Assembly: GCA_021828245.1 (NCBI GenBank)
Contig: JAKASC010000110.1
Span: 1 to 7,735 of the forward strand
Direction of reading: 5' to 3'
Origin: Acidobacteriota bacterium
Lineage (GTDB): Bacteria > Acidobacteriota > Terriglobia > UBA7540
DNA length: 7,735 bases
Position 1 is the first letter of the stretch. Each line of letters opens with the position of its first letter. The notes under the pieces are model-generated. The model was not told the DNA's origin and did not search any database. It saw nothing but the letters and a program-made list of their open reading frames with translations. The translations under genes were made by a program, and so were the position numbers. Shown piece by piece: positions 6,767 through 7,735 of this stretch.

Positions 6767-7735
6767 ATGAAGATGCGAAAAGCAGCTCATGAATTCGTTC
6801 GGGCAGGAATCGGCCTGCTGTTGCTAGCCCTCCTCTCAGGACCGGCGGCGCGGGCGCAAAATGCCCAAGGCTCCATTGTGGGCTACGTCCAAGATACCAC
6901 CCACGCCGCCATTGCCGGCGCCAAGGTAACCTATCGCAACCTGGCCACGGGCGTGACCGGCAGCTTTACAACCACCAGCTCCGGCGACTACGTTTTCGTG
7001 AACCTGACGCCCGGCACCTACGAGGTCACCTGCTCGGCGAAAGGTTTCAAGACAGCCGTCAGCCCCAACCTGGTTCTTCAGGTGGACCAGACGCTGAGCG
7101 CTGACTTCACCCTGCAGGTGGGCTCTGTGACACAGCGCGTCACAGTCTCCGGCCGTGCCCAAATGGTGCAGACGGACAATGCCACCGTGGGCGGCGTCGT
7201 CACCAGTCGGCTGATGCAAGCCTTGCCCTTAAACGGCCGCGATTTCACCAGTTTGATCGCTATCAATGCCGGCGTCACGCAGGCCTCGGGCGGCATTCAA
7301 ACTAGCGTGTTTGATCTCCACGGGCTTTACGACGCCTATCGGGAAATGAGCGTGGATGGCGCGCGCCCGGCTTCCATCAGCTACCTCATTGACGGCATCA
7401 CGGACAACGACATGTTTTTCAGCAAGCCGAGCAATATCCCCTCCGAATACGCGGTGCAGGAGTTCAAGCTTCAGAACGGCCTCTATTCGGCGGCTTACGG
7501 CGAGGGCGCAGCGCAAGTGAACGTGTCGCTGAAGCCGGGCACCAACCGGTTTCACGGCAATATTTACGACTTCATGCGAAACCGCGCTTTCCAACCGCGC
7601 AATGAGCTGAATGTGGACTTGAATGCCCTACACCACTCCCACTTGCCGGTCTCCGATCCCCTGAACCAGCAAAACCAATTTGGGGCCACGCTGGGAGGCC
7701 CGATTCGGCACGACCGCGCCTTTTTCTTTGCCAAC
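6767..7735 (+). CDS. Oar-like TonB-dependent receptor with N-terminal carboxypeptidase-regulatory domain, 3' end outside the window
   Basis: The first 323 residues are present and the frame is open at the right edge. A signal peptide spans about 1-30 (hydrophobic GIGLLLLALLSG, cleavage after ARA before QNAQG). Residues about 34-118 form a carboxypeptidase-regulatory-like domain (GSIVGYVQDTTHAAIAGAKV, GDYVFVNLTPGTYEV, GFKT). A linker follows and then the TonB plug, with LPLNGRDFTSL (153-163), SYLIDGITDND (205-215), SEYAVQEFKLQNGLYSAAYG (226-245) and FGATLGGPIR (305-314). This combination is the hallmark of large acidobacterial outer-membrane receptors, usually about 1000-1200 residues, thought to take up oligosaccharides or other large ligands. 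The start is supported by AGGAG (6757-6761) five bases ahead; ATG 6773 is a weaker alternative. The gene is divergent from iclR and has a palindrome in its leader, so it is probably controlled by that regulator. Its ligand is inferred to be the lyase substrate or its fragments. Confidence 0.92.
   Translation, partial: MKMRKAAHEFVRAGIGLLLLALLSGPAARAQNAQGSIVGYVQDTTHAAIAGAKVTYRNLATGVTGSFTTTSSGDYVFVNLTPGTYEVTCSAKGFKTAVSPNLVLQVDQTLSADFTLQVGSVTQRVTVSGRAQMVQTDNATVGGVVTSRLMQALPLNGRDFTSLIAINAGVTQASGGIQTSVFDLHGLYDAYREMSVDGARPASISYLIDGITDNDMFFSKPSNIPSEYAVQEFKLQNGLYSAAYGEGAAQVNVSLKPGTNRFHGNIYDFMRNRAFQPRNELNVDLNALHHSHLPVSDPLNQQNQFGATLGGPIRHDRAFFFAN

Noticed and set aside
6836..7219. A 127-codon leftward open frame (with a second one at 7229-7594) opposite the receptor gene
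   Set aside because: Antisense shadows of a receptor frame that carries signal peptide, regulatory domain and plug motifs; no ribosome site was evident.

Overview
The window looks like part of an Acidobacteriota chromosome (for example a Solibacter/Bryobacter-type lineage). The main reason is the rightmost gene, the N-terminal part of an Oar-like TonB-dependent receptor. It has a carboxypeptidase-regulatory domain at its N-terminus and the LPLNGRDF plug motif typical of the large acidobacterial receptor families. Base composition is GC-rich and coding density is very high. The taxonomic call is an inference from one protein family and general style.

Layout. A leftward gene block fills positions 1-6531. 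In transcription order it encodes an IclR-family regulator (6531-5740), a DegT/StrS-type PLP aminotransferase (5733-4480), a large exported heparinase II/III-type polysaccharide lyase (4483-1343), a small amidohydrolase-fold protein that has lost its metal ligands (1365-598), and an apparently intact amidohydrolase (601 to beyond position 1). Every junction is a 4-bp ATGA overlap, a 23-bp overlap or a 6-nt gap, so the block is almost certainly one translationally coupled operon. A 235-bp intergenic region (6532-6766) separates it from the divergent receptor gene (6767 to beyond 7735). No other gap is longer than a few bases.

Regulation. The divergent intergenic region holds two near-identical 17-bp palindromes, GTTCTGCTTAGCAGAAC (perfect) and GTTCTGCTCAGTAGAAC, with centres 110 bp apart. 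One lies just upstream of a plausible leftward promoter for the iclR operon. The other lies just downstream of a plausible rightward promoter for the receptor. The simplest reading is that the encoded IclR protein binds both and coordinates operon and receptor.

How the genes may work together (inference). The receptor would import a glycan fragment across the outer membrane, the exported lyase would depolymerise a uronic-acid-containing polysaccharide, and the two amidohydrolase-fold proteins and the aminotransferase would process released sugars, lactones or amino-/keto-cyclitol derivatives. The combination of a lyase, a DegT aminotransferase and an active/inactive amidohydrolase pair under one IclR regulator is not a standard polysaccharide-utilisation arrangement that I recognise, and it is the most interesting aspect of the window. 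The substrate cannot be read from the sequence. There are no RNA genes, mobile elements, CRISPR arrays or convincing terminators.
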